Notes under the pieces: generated by a model
What the model was told of the DNA's origin: nothing
Database searches by the model: none
The model's input: the letters and a program-made list of their open reading frames with translations, nothing else
Translations under genes and position numbers: made by a program
NCBI RefSeq assembly: GCF_013344685.1
Contig: NZ_CP050137.1
Span: 2,535,001 to 2,599,000 of the forward strand
Direction: 5' to 3'
Source of the DNA: Sphingomonas sp. CL5.1
GTDB lineage: Bacteria; Pseudomonadota; Alphaproteobacteria; Sphingomonadales; Sphingomonadaceae
Length of the DNA: 64,000 bases
Part shown: positions 1 through 9,727 of the stretch, in pieces
Numbering within the stretch: the first letter of the stretch is position 1
Layout of the letters: every line of letters starts with the position of its first letter

Positions 1-393
1 GCGATCGGCATGGCGAGCCTCGAGCCGCTGGAAGATGGTGAACGCGGTGTCATCACGCTGACAGCCTCGGCCGCCGCGCAGGATGCACAGGTCGGGCAGG
101 TCGCTTATGGTTCGGCCAAGGCCGGCGTGAACGGTCTCGTCCTGCCGATGGCGCGTGATCTGATGGATCTGGGCATCCGCGTTAATTCGATCATGCCCGG
201 CATATTCGCGACGCCGCCGATGCTCGGCGTGCCGCCCAAGGTGCTCGAAGTGCTGTCGGCCTCCGTTCCGTTCCCGAAGCGGCTCGGCAAGCCCAGCGAG
301 TTCGGCAGTCTGGTCATGGAACTGGTGCGCAACAGCTATTTCAACGGCCAGAACCTGCGCCTCGACGGCGCGATCCGTATGCCGCCGCGCTGA
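1..393 (+). CDS. SDR-family 3-hydroxyacyl-CoA dehydrogenase-like protein, 3' part
   Basis: The frame is open from the first base to TGA at 391-393, so only the C-terminal 130 residues are in the window. The SDR catalytic YxxxK is seen as Y-G-S-A-K, followed by a PGIFATP stretch and the end LDGAIRMPPR. This C-terminus resembles type-2 3-hydroxyacyl-CoA dehydrogenases (HSD10-like), which oxidise 3-hydroxyacyl-CoA with NAD. It leads a run of beta-oxidation genes on the same strand, 48 nt ahead of an acyl-CoA dehydrogenase. Family is clear; substrate is inference. Confidence 0.85.
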   Translation, partial: AIGMASLEPLEDGERGVITLTASAAAQDAQVGQVAYGSAKAGVNGLVLPMARDLMDLGIRVNSIMPGIFATPPMLGVPPKVLEVLSASVPFPKRLGKPSEFGSLVMELVRNSYFNGQNLRLDGAIRMPPR

Positions 394-441
394 TCGACCG
401 CGTAAACCGTCAGACATCGCCAGTGCCTTCGAGGATCCAGG

Positions 442-1545
442 ATGAATTTCGATCTTTCCGACGAACAGAAGATGCTCGCCGAGCAGGCGCGTGGGTTGCT
501 TGGCGAGCGGTCCACCCCAGATCACCTGCGGTCGCTGATCGAATCCGGTGCCGAATGGGATGAGCCGCTCTGGCGCGAGATCGCCGGGATGGGTTTCCTT
601 GGCGCGGCTATTCCGGAGGAGTTCGGCGGTCTGGGCCTGACCGAACTCGATCTCGGCGTGATCAGCGAAGAGATGGGGCGCGCCAATGTCGCGCTGCCAT
701 TCTTCTCGTCGATCGTGCTCGCGGCCGATGCGATTCGGTTGACGGGCAGCGCGGCGCAGAAAGCGGCATGGTTACCGAAGCTGGCGAGCGGGGAGGCGGT
801 CGGCACCTTCGCTTATGTCGAAGGCGCCGGCGGCTGGACCGGACCCGCGCTCAAAGCGACATTCGAAGGCGGCGCGCTGAACGGGGTCAAGACGCCGGTT
901 GCGGACGCTGGCGTCGCCACCGTTGCGGTGGTGCTGGCGCGGGCGGAGGGCAAGCCCGCGCTGGTGCTGGTCAATCTCGATCAGCCGGGCGTGACCCGCA
1001 CCAGGCTCGACAGCTTCGATCAGCTTCGTCCGCACTACGCGCTGACCTTCGCCAACGCTTCGGCCGAATTGCTGGCGGGGCAAGCGATCGAGGAGTTGTT
1101 CGACCGCGCCGTCGTGCAGGCGGCGTTCGAGGCGGTTGGGGGGGCGGACGCCTGCCTCACGATGGCGCGCGATTATGCGCTGGAGCGCGCGATGTTCGGT
1201 CGCCCGCTGGCAAGCTACCAGGCGATCAAGCACAAGCTTGCGGACATTGCGGTGGCGCTCGAACTGGCGCGATCCAATGCTTATTTCGGCGGTTGGGCGG
1301 CAGGCGAATCCCCTGACGATCTGCCTGCGGCAGCGGCGGCGGCCCGGCTGACCGCAATAAGCGCGTTCGAGCGCGCGGCGCGCGAAAACCTCCAGGTTCA
1401 CGGCGGCATCGGCTACACTTGGGAAGCCAATTGCCACTTCTATTACCGACGCGAGCGCACGCTGGCGATCTCTCTCGGCAGTCGCGAGGCGTGGGCCGAT
1501 CGTCTGATCGCGCATCTCCCCGGCACGCAGGCAAAGGCGGCTTGA
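442..1545 (+). CDS. acyl-CoA dehydrogenase, small subunit type
   Basis: A 367-residue FAD-dependent acyl-CoA dehydrogenase that introduces the alpha-beta double bond. It begins MNFDLSDEQKML and ends with the C-terminal ACAD signature QVHGGIGYTWE. The next gene, 3 nt downstream, is a second ACAD of 401 aa. Such tandem unequal pairs are known to form heteromeric enzymes in the breakdown of steroid side chains and other cyclic substrates. Which subunit carries the catalytic base cannot be decided by eye. Confidence 0.92.
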   Translation: MNFDLSDEQKMLAEQARGLLGERSTPDHLRSLIESGAEWDEPLWREIAGMGFLGAAIPEEFGGLGLTELDLGVISEEMGRANVALPFFSSIVLAADAIRLTGSAAQKAAWLPKLASGEAVGTFAYVEGAGGWTGPALKATFEGGALNGVKTPVADAGVATVAVVLARAEGKPALVLVNLDQPGVTRTRLDSFDQLRPHYALTFANASAELLAGQAIEELFDRAVVQAAFEAVGGADACLTMARDYALERAMFGRPLASYQAIKHKLADIAVALELARSNAYFGGWAAGESPDDLPAAAAAARLTAISAFERAARENLQVHGGIGYTWEANCHFYYRRERTLAISLGSREAWADRLIAHLPGTQAKAA

Positions 1546-1548
1546 ACG

Positions 1549-2754
1549 ATGGATTTCAACGATACGCCCGAAGAAGCAGCTTTCCGCGCCGAGGCGCGCG
1601 CATGGCTCGACGCGAGCGCGCCGGCGCATGAGGTTCCCGAAGGGGTCAAGCTGGACGACGCCGACGAAGTGAGGCGTGGCCGCGCGTGGCAGCGCGCGCT
1701 CTACGATGGCGGTTTTGCCGGAATCACCTTGCCCAAGGCCCTTGGTGGACGCGGTGGCACGGTAATCGAGGGCGTGGTCTTCGCTGAGGAGGAGGCGCGG
1801 CACCGGCTCCCCAAGGGTCCGTATATGGGCATCGGGCTGGGGATGGCGATCCCGGTGATCGGCAAACATGGCAATGATACGCAACGCGCGCGTTTCATCG
1901 ATCGAACGCTGAAAGGCGAGCTGACCTGGTGTCAGCTATTTTCCGAGCCGTCTGCCGGCTCCGATCTCGCCAATCTGCGCTCCAAGGCCGTGCGCGACGG
2001 CGACGACTGGATCGTCAACGGCCAGAAGGTATGGTCGAGCTGGGCGCACGAAAGCGATTGGGGCATTCTGGTCGTGCGCACCGACCCGACCGTGCCGAAG
2101 CATAAGGGGCTGACGTTCTTCGTGGTCGACATGAAGACACCGGGTATCGAGGTTCGCCCGATCAAGCAGATTTCCGGCGCCTCCGATTTCAACGAGACGT
2201 TCCTGACCGATGTGCGCATCCCGGATGCCAACCGCATCGGCGCGGTCGGCGAGGGGTGGGCCTGCTGCATGACCGTGCTGATGGGCGAGCGGCTGGGCAG
2301 CGGCAGTTCGAAGAGCGGGATGATGCCGATTATCGAATATGCTGCCGCGACCCCGCGTGGCGCGGGCACCGCGCTCGACAACTCGGCGGTGCGTCTGGCG
2401 CTGGCGGAAGCGCTGGCGGAGGAGCGTGGCGGCAAATATTTCGAGGCGCGGCTGCGTACGATGGTGTCGCGTGGCGAAAATCCCGGCGCACTCGCCGGCA
2501 TGGTTAAGCTCGCTTATGCCGGACGCCAGCAACGCGCGCTGGGCCTCGCGATGGAGATACGCGGCCCCGAGGCGCTGGCTCCCTCGGCCGGCGACGCCGC
2601 GACGCATGACCTTCAATACGATTATATCTGGTCCACGGTGATGCGGATCGCAGGCGGCGCCGATGAGGTGCTGAAGAACCAGATCGCCGAACGCGTGCTG
2701 GGCATGCCGGGCGATGTGCGCTTCGACAAGAATGTGCCGTTCGATCAGCTTTGA
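1549..2754 (+). CDS. acyl-CoA dehydrogenase, partner subunit
   Basis: A 401-residue ACAD. The middle domain shows the flavin-contact segment WCQLFSEPSAGSDLA near residue 125, and the C-terminal half has the R-I-A-G-G-A-D-E-V-L motif. It starts at ATG 1549, 3 nt after the preceding ACAD, which points to coupled translation and a two-gene complex. It probably performs the first oxidation of the CoA ester handled by the downstream hydratase and FadB-like protein. The substrate is not visible from sequence. Confidence 0.92.
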   Translation: MDFNDTPEEAAFRAEARAWLDASAPAHEVPEGVKLDDADEVRRGRAWQRALYDGGFAGITLPKALGGRGGTVIEGVVFAEEEARHRLPKGPYMGIGLGMAIPVIGKHGNDTQRARFIDRTLKGELTWCQLFSEPSAGSDLANLRSKAVRDGDDWIVNGQKVWSSWAHESDWGILVVRTDPTVPKHKGLTFFVVDMKTPGIEVRPIKQISGASDFNETFLTDVRIPDANRIGAVGEGWACCMTVLMGERLGSGSSKSGMMPIIEYAAATPRGAGTALDNSAVRLALAEALAEERGGKYFEARLRTMVSRGENPGALAGMVKLAYAGRQQRALGLAMEIRGPEALAPSAGDAATHDLQYDYIWSTVMRIAGGADEVLKNQIAERVLGMPGDVRFDKNVPFDQL

Positions 2755-2787
2755 GACTGACCCCTTCTTCAAACGAAAGAGACGATC

Positions 2788-4083
2788 ATGGCGACCAAGA
2801 GCGAAGACATCCTGCAAAGTGACGAGTGGAAGAAGGCCGTCGACTATGCGATCACGGATGAGGATATCGAGCGGCAGAAGAAGCTCGTCGGTTTCTACGA
2901 ACCGGCCAAGACGCGCGAATATATCCAGACTGCGACGACCGATAACATCCGTAACTTCAGCCACGGCAACGGCGACGACAATCCGCTCTATTGCGAACCG
3001 GATTATGCGAGGACGACGCGCTGGGGCGGGGTGATCGCGCCGGGCATGATGGCCGGGATCATCAATGCGCCGATGATGGGCGATCCGATTCCCGACGAGA
3101 TCAAGGCGCTCAGGAAGTCACTGTTCCGCGGCGTACACGTCTTCGTTTCCGGCTCGACCTGGGACTGGTATCGGCCGATCCATCCGGGCGATACGCTCTA
3201 CAGCTACCACGGCGAGGAGAGCTGCGAAGTCAAACAGTCAGAATTCTCGGGTCGCTCGGTCATCAACGTCCGGCGCGACGTGAAGATCAACCAGCGCGGC
3301 GAGGTGGTCGCAGTCTATCGTATCCTGCGCGTGCTCACCGAACGCAAGACGGCCGCCAAGAAGGGGAAGTATGCCGCGATCGAGCCGGCGACCTACACCG
3401 ACGAGCAGATTGCCGACATCGATGCTGTCTATGCCGATGAGAAGGTGCAAGGCGCGGCGCGGCGCGATTTCGCGAGCGTGCAAATCGGGGACTCGCTCGG
3501 CAAGATGGCCAAGGGGCCGCTCACCGTCACCGACGTGATCTGCTTCCACGCCGGCGGTTACGGTTTCGTGCCTTATGCGCCGACGGTCGGCCGGCTCGCG
3601 CACAAGAACCGCAAGCGGATCGCACCTTTCTACGTCAAGAACGAATATGGCATCCCCGATGTTGCGCAGCGGCTGCACTGGGATCCGAAATGGGCGCAGG
3701 CGATCGGCAACCCGATGGCCTATGATTACGGCGTGATGCGCGAGAATTATCTGTTCCATTATCTCAGCGACTGGGCCGGTGACGACGGCATCGTGCTCCA
3801 CGTCCACGACGAGATCCGCAAGTTCAACTATATGGGCGACACGCAATTCGTGACCGGCGAGGTGATCGCCAAGCGCGAGGAGGGCGGCCAGAATCTCGTC
3901 GACGTCGCGGTCCGCTTCACCAACCAGCGCGGCGACGAGACGGTGCGCGCCACCGCGACGATCGCGCTGCCGTCCAGCGGCAAGCTGCCGCTCTATCCCG
4001 ACGTGCCGCGCGATCTGCAGGAGCAGGCCGCGACGATGATGGCGCGGCATTGGGAATTACTGGCGGCATCGAAGCGCAAGTAA
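2788..4083 (+). CDS. MaoC/FAS1-like double-hotdog enoyl-CoA hydratase
   Basis: A 431-residue protein with two hotdog-type halves. The N-terminal half has a FAS1-type dehydratase look (NFSHGNGDDNPLY and APGMMAG near residues 55-95). The C-terminal half has FNYMGDTQFVTGEV, typical of MaoC-like hydratases. It probably hydrates an enoyl-CoA made by the two upstream ACADs. A purine-rich stretch (aaagagacgatc) precedes the ATG. The tandem ACADs followed by this enzyme are reminiscent of steroid or cyclic-acid catabolism, but that is inference. Confidence 0.82.
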   Translation: MATKSEDILQSDEWKKAVDYAITDEDIERQKKLVGFYEPAKTREYIQTATTDNIRNFSHGNGDDNPLYCEPDYARTTRWGGVIAPGMMAGIINAPMMGDPIPDEIKALRKSLFRGVHVFVSGSTWDWYRPIHPGDTLYSYHGEESCEVKQSEFSGRSVINVRRDVKINQRGEVVAVYRILRVLTERKTAAKKGKYAAIEPATYTDEQIADIDAVYADEKVQGAARRDFASVQIGDSLGKMAKGPLTVTDVICFHAGGYGFVPYAPTVGRLAHKNRKRIAPFYVKNEYGIPDVAQRLHWDPKWAQAIGNPMAYDYGVMRENYLFHYLSDWAGDDGIVLHVHDEIRKFNYMGDTQFVTGEVIAKREEGGQNLVDVAVRFTNQRGDETVRATATIALPSSGKLPLYPDVPRDLQEQAATMMARHWELLAASKRK

Positions 4084-4163
4084 CACCGGCGATGATCGGG
4101 CGCGCCCTTGTCGCGGCGCGCCCTTCATGCGCCCAATTTTATCGGACTCACGGAGCGGAAATC

Positions 4164-6209
4164 ATGAGCGAAGCTGGCACGTACACGGTCGAGGACGGCA
4201 TCGGGATCATCATGATCGACAGCCCGCCGGTGAACGCGCTTGGCTTCAAGACGCGTGTCGCGCTGGATGAGGGGTTCCGTAAATTCGCCGCCGACGACAG
4301 CGTCCAGGCGATCGTGCTGATTTGTGGCGGCCGCACTTTCTTCGCTGGCGCGGACATTTCCGAATTCGGAAAGCCGCCGCAGGGCCCGGGTCTCCACGAG
4401 GTGTTCAACATCATCGAAAATGGCGCGAAGCCGGTCGTCGCCGCGATCCACGGCACCGCTCTTGGCGGCGGCTATGAACTCGCGCTCATCTGCCATTATC
4501 GCATCGCGGTGCCGTCGGCCAAAGTGGGGCTGCCCGAAGTCAATCTCGGCTTGCTGCCGGGCGCGGGCGGCACGCAGCGGCTGCCGCGCATCGTTGGCGT
4601 AGAGAAGGCGCTGGAGATCGTGACTACAGGGGCGCCGGTTCCCGCGCGCAAGGCGCTGGACATGGGCATGATCGATGCGCTCGCCGAGGAAGACCGCCTA
4701 AAGGACGATGCCGTCGCCTTCGCCCGGACGATGCTGGACAAGCCATTGGTGCGCGTACGCGACCGGCAGGACAAGGTCGCGCCATCGCGCGGCCACCCGG
4801 AAATTTACGCCGATTTCCTGAAGAAGAACGCGCGCGCCTTCCGTGGCTTCAAGGCGCCATTCAACATCGTCAAGGCGATCGAGGCGTCGGCCGAGATCGA
4901 AGATTTCGACAAGGGCCTCGCGCGTGAGGCGGAGCTGTTCCAGGAACTCGTCGCCAGCACCGAATCCGCCGCGCAGCGTTATTATTTCTTCGCCGAGCGT
5001 GAGACATCGAAGGTGCCGGATGTCCCGGCCGCGACTCCGACGATCCCCGTGAAGACGGTCGGCGTGATCGGCGCTGGCACGATGGGCGGCGGCATCACCA
5101 TGAACTTCCTCAACATCGGCGTGCCGGTGACGCTGGTGGAGATGAAGCAGGAGGCGCTCGATCGCGGCATCGCCGTCATCCGCAGGAATTACGAGAATAC
5201 CGTCGCCAAGGGCCGCATGACCGCCGAGCAGGTCGAGCAGCGCATGGCGCTCATCACCCCCGCGCTGGGGCTCGACGCGCTCGCCGAGGCGGACCTGGTG
5301 ATCGAGGCGGTGTTCGAGGAAATCGGCGTCAAGCAGCAGGTCTTCGGCCAACTCGACACGATCTGCAAACCGGGCGCCATTCTCGCGTCCAACACCTCGT
5401 TCCTCGATCTCGACGCTATCGCGGCGGCGACCTCGCGACCGGAATGGGTGATCGGCCTGCATTTCTTCTCGCCCGCCAATGTGATGCGGCTGCTGGAGGT
5501 GGTGCGCGGGGAGAAGACCGCGATTGAGGTGATCGCGACCGCAATGAAACTCGCGCGGCAGATCGGCAAGGTGCCGGTGCTCGCCGGGGTGTGCCACGGC
5601 TTCATCGCCAATCGCATCATGTCACCGCGCGGCCGGCAGGCCGATGCGCTGATCCTCGAGGGGCCGACCCCGGCTGAGGTCGACAAGGCGCTTTATGATT
5701 ACGGGTTCGCGATGGGGCCGTTCCAGATGATCGACCTGGTCGGGCTGGACGTGATCGGCCGCGACGAAATCGAACGCAGCGTGCGCGGCGATCTCGTCAA
5801 GATCGATCGGCTCGGCCAGAAGAAGAATGGCGGCTATTATGATTATGACGAAAAGCGCAACGCCACGCCCTCGCCGGTCGCGGCTGAACTGATCGCTGAT
5901 TTCGCCCGGTACAAGGGCATCAATTCGAGCGGATCGCTCCCGGCGGAGGAGATCGTTGCACGGTTGCTCTACCCTGTCGTCAACGAAGGCGCGAAAGTGC
6001 TGGAAGAAGGGATCGCGATCCGGGCCTCGGATATCGATGTGGCGGCGATCCTCGGTTACAACTGGCCGGTCTATACTGGGGGCCCGATGTTCTGGGCCGA
6101 CACGATCGGCTTGCCTAAGATCATCGCCGGGTTGGAAGCGATCGGGATCGAGCCGGCTGCATTGCTCAGGACGATGGCGACCGAGGGCAAGACCTTCACG
6201 CGCGGTTGA
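4164..6209 (+). CDS. FadB-like enoyl-CoA hydratase / 3-hydroxyacyl-CoA dehydrogenase fusion
   Basis: A 681-residue bifunctional beta-oxidation protein. The crotonase domain is N-terminal ([34 protein letters not shown]). An NAD-binding dehydrogenase domain starts near residue 300 ([13 protein letters not shown]) with HFFSPAN around 430, followed by the C-terminal helical domain. The frame stays open upstream to 4050, but ATG 4164 begins where homology would ([12 protein letters not shown]) and leaves an 80-nt spacer after the hydratase gene. It hydrates enoyl-CoA and oxidises the 3-hydroxyacyl-CoA. Confidence 0.93.
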   Translation: MSEAGTYTVEDGIGIIMIDSPPVNALGFKTRVALDEGFRKFAADDSVQAIVLICGGRTFFAGADISEFGKPPQGPGLHEVFNIIENGAKPVVAAIHGTALGGGYELALICHYRIAVPSAKVGLPEVNLGLLPGAGGTQRLPRIVGVEKALEIVTTGAPVPARKALDMGMIDALAEEDRLKDDAVAFARTMLDKPLVRVRDRQDKVAPSRGHPEIYADFLKKNARAFRGFKAPFNIVKAIEASAEIEDFDKGLAREAELFQELVASTESAAQRYYFFAERETSKVPDVPAATPTIPVKTVGVIGAGTMGGGITMNFLNIGVPVTLVEMKQEALDRGIAVIRRNYENTVAKGRMTAEQVEQRMALITPALGLDALAEADLVIEAVFEEIGVKQQVFGQLDTICKPGAILASNTSFLDLDAIAAATSRPEWVIGLHFFSPANVMRLLEVVRGEKTAIEVIATAMKLARQIGKVPVLAGVCHGFIANRIMSPRGRQADALILEGPTPAEVDKALYDYGFAMGPFQMIDLVGLDVIGRDEIERSVRGDLVKIDRLGQKKNGGYYDYDEKRNATPSPVAAELIADFARYKGINSSGSLPAEEIVARLLYPVVNEGAKVLEEGIAIRASDIDVAAILGYNWPVYTGGPMFWADTIGLPKIIAGLEAIGIEPAALLRTMATEGKTFTRG

Positions 6210-6247
6210 TCCGGGCCGGCTCCTTCGCACCATTCAAGGGGAAGTGC

Positions 6248-6988
6248 ATGTCCGACGAGATGCTCGTACTGCGCGACGATGCCGGCGGCGTCGCCACGCT
6301 GACGCTCAACCGGCCCGAAAAGCGCAATGCGCTCAACGTGGATATGTTCGTGGCGCTCGACGCGCATCTGGCCGCGCTCGAACGCGAGATCGATAACGTG
6401 GGGGCGGTCGTGCTGCGCGCCAAGGGGCCGGTGTTCTCGGCGGGTGCGGATCTCGGCAAGCAGCAACGGGCACCGGCAAGGAACTTTCAGGCGAAGACGA
6501 TCGAGCGGCTGGCGCAACTGCCGCAGCCGGTGATCGCGGCGGTGCACGGCCCGTGTTTCACGGGTGGCCTCGAGCTGGTGCTTGGCGCGGACATCATCTT
6601 CGCCGCCGAGTCCGCGCGGTTTGCGGATACACACGCAAAATGGGGCCTCGTTCCCGGCTGGGGAATGAGCCAGCGGCTGCCGCGCCGGGTCGGCACCTAC
6701 AAGGCGCGGGAGATGATGTTCACCGCTCGCGAGATCGGTGGACGCATGGCGGAAAGGGTTGGCCTCGCCAATATCTGCGTCCCCGACGATGCGTTCGACG
6801 CCGAGCTGGCGGCGCTGCTAAACGATATCACCGCGCTTTCCTGGCACAGTCATCGCGGCAACAAGCGCCTTTTGACGGAAACGCAGGACCTCCCGCTCGC
6901 GCAGGGCCTTGCACATGAAAGCTATCGCAGTCCCGGGATCGCGCCTGATTTCGCCCAGCGTGTCGGCTCGACTTTCGGGCAACGATGA
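6248..6988 (+). CDS. enoyl-CoA hydratase/isomerase (crotonase) family protein
   Basis: A 246-residue crotonase with the NRPEKRNAL entry motif, an oxyanion-hole segment FSAGADLG near residue 63 and GLELVLGADI. The usual second catalytic glutamate region reads AKWGLVPGWG, without the expected GxPE, so it may be an isomerase, a ring-opening or another specialised crotonase rather than a plain hydratase. The start at 6248 is preferred because AAGGGGAAG lies just upstream. It belongs to the first catabolic block. Confidence 0.86.
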   Translation: MSDEMLVLRDDAGGVATLTLNRPEKRNALNVDMFVALDAHLAALEREIDNVGAVVLRAKGPVFSAGADLGKQQRAPARNFQAKTIERLAQLPQPVIAAVHGPCFTGGLELVLGADIIFAAESARFADTHAKWGLVPGWGMSQRLPRRVGTYKAREMMFTAREIGGRMAERVGLANICVPDDAFDAELAALLNDITALSWHSHRGNKRLLTETQDLPLAQGLAHESYRSPGIAPDFAQRVGSTFGQR

Positions 6989-7067
6989 GCGGTTTGAGCC
7001 AGCGGCCGGTTGTGATCGTTCGCTATGACAGGCGGACGCGAACCGCCGCCGGAAGGAGAGTGAGTCC

Positions 7068-8639
7068 GTGTCGATCCTGACCTTTGCGCGCACCACCCCG
7101 GACAAACCGGCGATGATCGCCGCGGAAACCGGCGAGGCGCTCGATTTTGCCATGCTCAACGCGGATTCCATGCGGCTGGCGCGGGTGCTGCGGCGCTCGC
7201 TTGATGAAGGCGCACGTGTCGCGCTGCTGATGGAAAATGTCGCGGCCATCTATGTCGCGGCTTGGGCCTGCCGCCGGTCGGCGCTGCGCTTCGTGCCGGT
7301 CAACTGGCATCTCAGCCGGGATGAGGCGGCCTATATTCTCACCAACAGCGATGCCGAGGCGCTGATCGTCTCGCCCGGCCTCGCCGGACTCGCGCTCGAT
7401 CTCGCGGCGGCGGTGCCGGGTCTCAAGCTGCCGTTCAGTTCCGGCGAAGCATTCGGCCCGTTCAGCAGCCTCGCCGCCGCGATCGATGCCGAGCCGACCG
7501 AACCGTTCGGCATCGAGACCGAGGGCAATTTCATGTTCTATTCCTCGGGTACGACGGGGCAGCCCAAGGGCATCCTGCGCACGCTGTCGGGTGATCCGTT
7601 CAATACGCCGCTGCGCATCGAGCAGATGATGGCGGGTCTGTTCGCCTTTGATGACGCCAGCGTGTTCTACTCGCCCGCACCGCTCTATCACGCCGCGCCG
7701 ATGGGCTGGTCGATGGGTGCGCAGATGCTCGGCGGGACCGCGGTGGTGCCGCGCCGGTTCGATGCCGAAGCGACGCTCGCGCATATCGAGCGCTACCGTA
7801 TCACGCACGCGCAATTCGTGCCGACGCATTTCGTGCGGATGCTGCAGCTGCCGCCCGCAACGCGCGCGAAATACGATCTGTCGAGCTTGCGAATGGTCGT
7901 CCACGCTGCGGCGCCATGTCCGATCGACGTCAAGGAACGGATGCTCGAATGGTTCGGTCCGCTCATCTACGAATATTACGGGCTGAGCGAAGGCGGCGGT
8001 TTCACGATCGTTCGCCCGGAGGAATGGATGGCGCGCAAGGGCACCGTCGGGCGCTCGGTGACAGGGCCGATCCATGTCGTCGACGATGCGGGCAACGAAC
8101 TGCCGCCCGGCGAGGTCGGCCATCTGATGTTCGAGGCGCCGGAGATTTTCGAATATCACAAGGAACCGGCCAAGACCGCCGACTTTTTCGACGCGCGCGG
8201 CTGGTCGCGCCCCGGCGATATGGGGTGGATGGACGCGGACGGCTATCTCTTCCTCGCCGATCGTTCGAGCAACATGATCATCTCCGGCGGGGTCAATATC
8301 TACCCGCAGGAGGCGGAAGCGGTGCTGACGCTTCACCCCGCAATCCGCGACGTCGCGGTGATCGGAGTGCCCGACAAGGAATTTGGCGAGGCGGTCAAGG
8401 CGGTTGTCGAACTCAAGTCCGGATTGCGGCCAACCGATGCGCTGGGCAAGGAGATCATCGACTATTGCCACGCCCGGCTGTCGAGATTCAAATGCCCAAA
8501 AAGCGTCGATTTCATCGATGAACTGCCGCGTCTGCCAACCGGGAAGCTGCTGAAGCGGGAATTGCGCAAACATTATTGGGGGGAGGGGGCGAACCAGATC
8601 ATCGCGTCATCTGGCTCGGTTTCGGAGGTGCGAGGATGA
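7068..8639 (+). CDS. acyl-CoA synthetase (AMP-forming, ANL family)
   Basis: A 523-residue ANL ligase that activates a carboxylic acid to its CoA thioester with ATP. It shows the P-loop YSSGTTGQPKG near residue 157, EYYGLSEGG, the hinge region GYLFLADRSS, and LPTGKLLKREL with the C-terminal catalytic lysine. The start is GTG at 7068, supported by the strong upstream GGAAGGAG. It is probably the entry enzyme of the first pathway block. Acid specificity cannot be read. Confidence 0.93.
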   Translation: MSILTFARTTPDKPAMIAAETGEALDFAMLNADSMRLARVLRRSLDEGARVALLMENVAAIYVAAWACRRSALRFVPVNWHLSRDEAAYILTNSDAEALIVSPGLAGLALDLAAAVPGLKLPFSSGEAFGPFSSLAAAIDAEPTEPFGIETEGNFMFYSSGTTGQPKGILRTLSGDPFNTPLRIEQMMAGLFAFDDASVFYSPAPLYHAAPMGWSMGAQMLGGTAVVPRRFDAEATLAHIERYRITHAQFVPTHFVRMLQLPPATRAKYDLSSLRMVVHAAAPCPIDVKERMLEWFGPLIYEYYGLSEGGGFTIVRPEEWMARKGTVGRSVTGPIHVVDDAGNELPPGEVGHLMFEAPEIFEYHKEPAKTADFFDARGWSRPGDMGWMDADGYLFLADRSSNMIISGGVNIYPQEAEAVLTLHPAIRDVAVIGVPDKEFGEAVKAVVELKSGLRPTDALGKEIIDYCHARLSRFKCPKSVDFIDELPRLPTGKLLKRELRKHYWGEGANQIIASSGSVSEVRG

Positions 8640-8727
8640 GCAGGGTCGATCGGAATGAATATGCAACCGGGCGCATAGTCATGCCGGTCGGGCGGACAGC
8701 GCGCTATTCCGGTGGGATCGCCATCCT

Positions 8728-9563
8728 GTGATCCGGCTGTCGGGAAGCAAAGGGATTTCGCTCGCGGCGGACGAGGCAGGCGCGCGCGACGCACCCGCCG
8801 TGCTGTTGCTGCACGGCGGCGGGCAAACCCGGCTAGCTGGGGGAGAGCCGTCGATGCGCTCGCGAAAGACGGTTTTCATGCGATCACGGTGGATCTGCGT
8901 GGACATGGCGACAGCGATTGGGCGGCCGACGGCGACTATTCGCTCGACGCGCTGGCGGCGGACGTCCGCGCGATTGCGGCCGCGCTTCCCAATCCGCCGG
9001 CCCTGATCGGCGCGTCGCTGGGCGGACTATCGGCGCTGCTCGCCGCCGGGGAAGCGCCGCCGGCTAGTTTTCGTGCGCTCGTTCTCGTCGATGTCGTGCC
9101 TCGAATCGAGATGGCGGGCGCGAACGAGATTCGCGATTTCATGACCGGCAATCCCGATGGCTTCGCGAGCCTTGACGAGGCGGCGGAGGCGGTCGCCCGC
9201 TATATCCCGCATCGCCCACGCCCGAAGGACACGAGCGGTCTCGCCAAGAATCTCCGCTTGCGTAAGGATGGCCGCTACCACTGGCATTGGGACCCGGCGA
9301 TGATGGCAAGCCGTCGCGGCGAAATCCGCAGCGGCGAGCAGCATGAACGGTTGGAGGCCGCAGCGCGCGCGCTGACGATCCCGACGCTGCTGATCCGTGG
9401 CGGGCGAAGCCGTGTGGTGAGCATGGAGGGCGTCGCGGAATTCCGCCAGCTCGTCCCGCATGCTGAGTTCGTCAATATCGAGAGCGCCGATCATATGGTC
9501 GCGGGCGATGCCAATGATGCTTTCAATACGCCTCTGCTCGACTTTCTGGAACGAAGCCGATGA
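8728..9563 (+). pseudogene. alpha/beta hydrolase, frameshifted
   Basis: The N-terminal part reads from GTG 8728 (IRLSGSKGISLAADEA, then VLLLHGGGQTR). After codon CGG 8830-8832 the hydrolase continues in another frame from 8835 (SWGRAVDALAKDGF, VDLRGHGDSDW, GASLGGLSAL with the nucleophile serine, ESADHMV near the end). One base appears to be missing at about 8833. Repaired, it would be a normal-length hydrolase of about 278 aa. GTG 8728 overlaps the TGA of a 31-codon ORF (8636-8731) that itself overlaps the ligase stop. The shift may be real decay or an assembly error. Confidence 0.78.
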
Positions 9564-9692
9564 GACGCCGCGCGATAGCCGGTGCTGGTTTAAGAGATTG
9601 AGGAGAGCGTAAAGGTGACGGAATCCCCGCCTTCCCGCCGCAGCGAGCCTGATGCTGCCTGACGGCCGGTTCGAGTTATTGATATTGTATAT

Positions 9693-9721
9693 TTGACACC
9701 ATTGTTCCGAATCGACATGAT
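9693..9721 (+). promoter_or_regulatory. sigma70-like promoter of the MarR gene
   Basis: A perfect TTGACA lies at 9693-9698, followed by a 17-nt spacer and CATGAT at 9716-9721 (4 of 6 to the -10 consensus). Transcription would start about 7 nt later, at or next to the ATG at 9728, so the MarR mRNA could be leaderless. No Shine-Dalgarno is seen before that ATG. AT-rich TTGTATAT lies just upstream of the -35. Confidence 0.5.
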
Positions 9722-9727
9722 AGTTCC

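Noticed and set aside
772..1884. Long minus-strand frame of 370 codons under the two acyl-CoA dehydrogenases
   Set aside because: It is the antisense shadow of two clear ACAD genes in a GC-rich genome, and is arginine- and histidine-rich without motifs.
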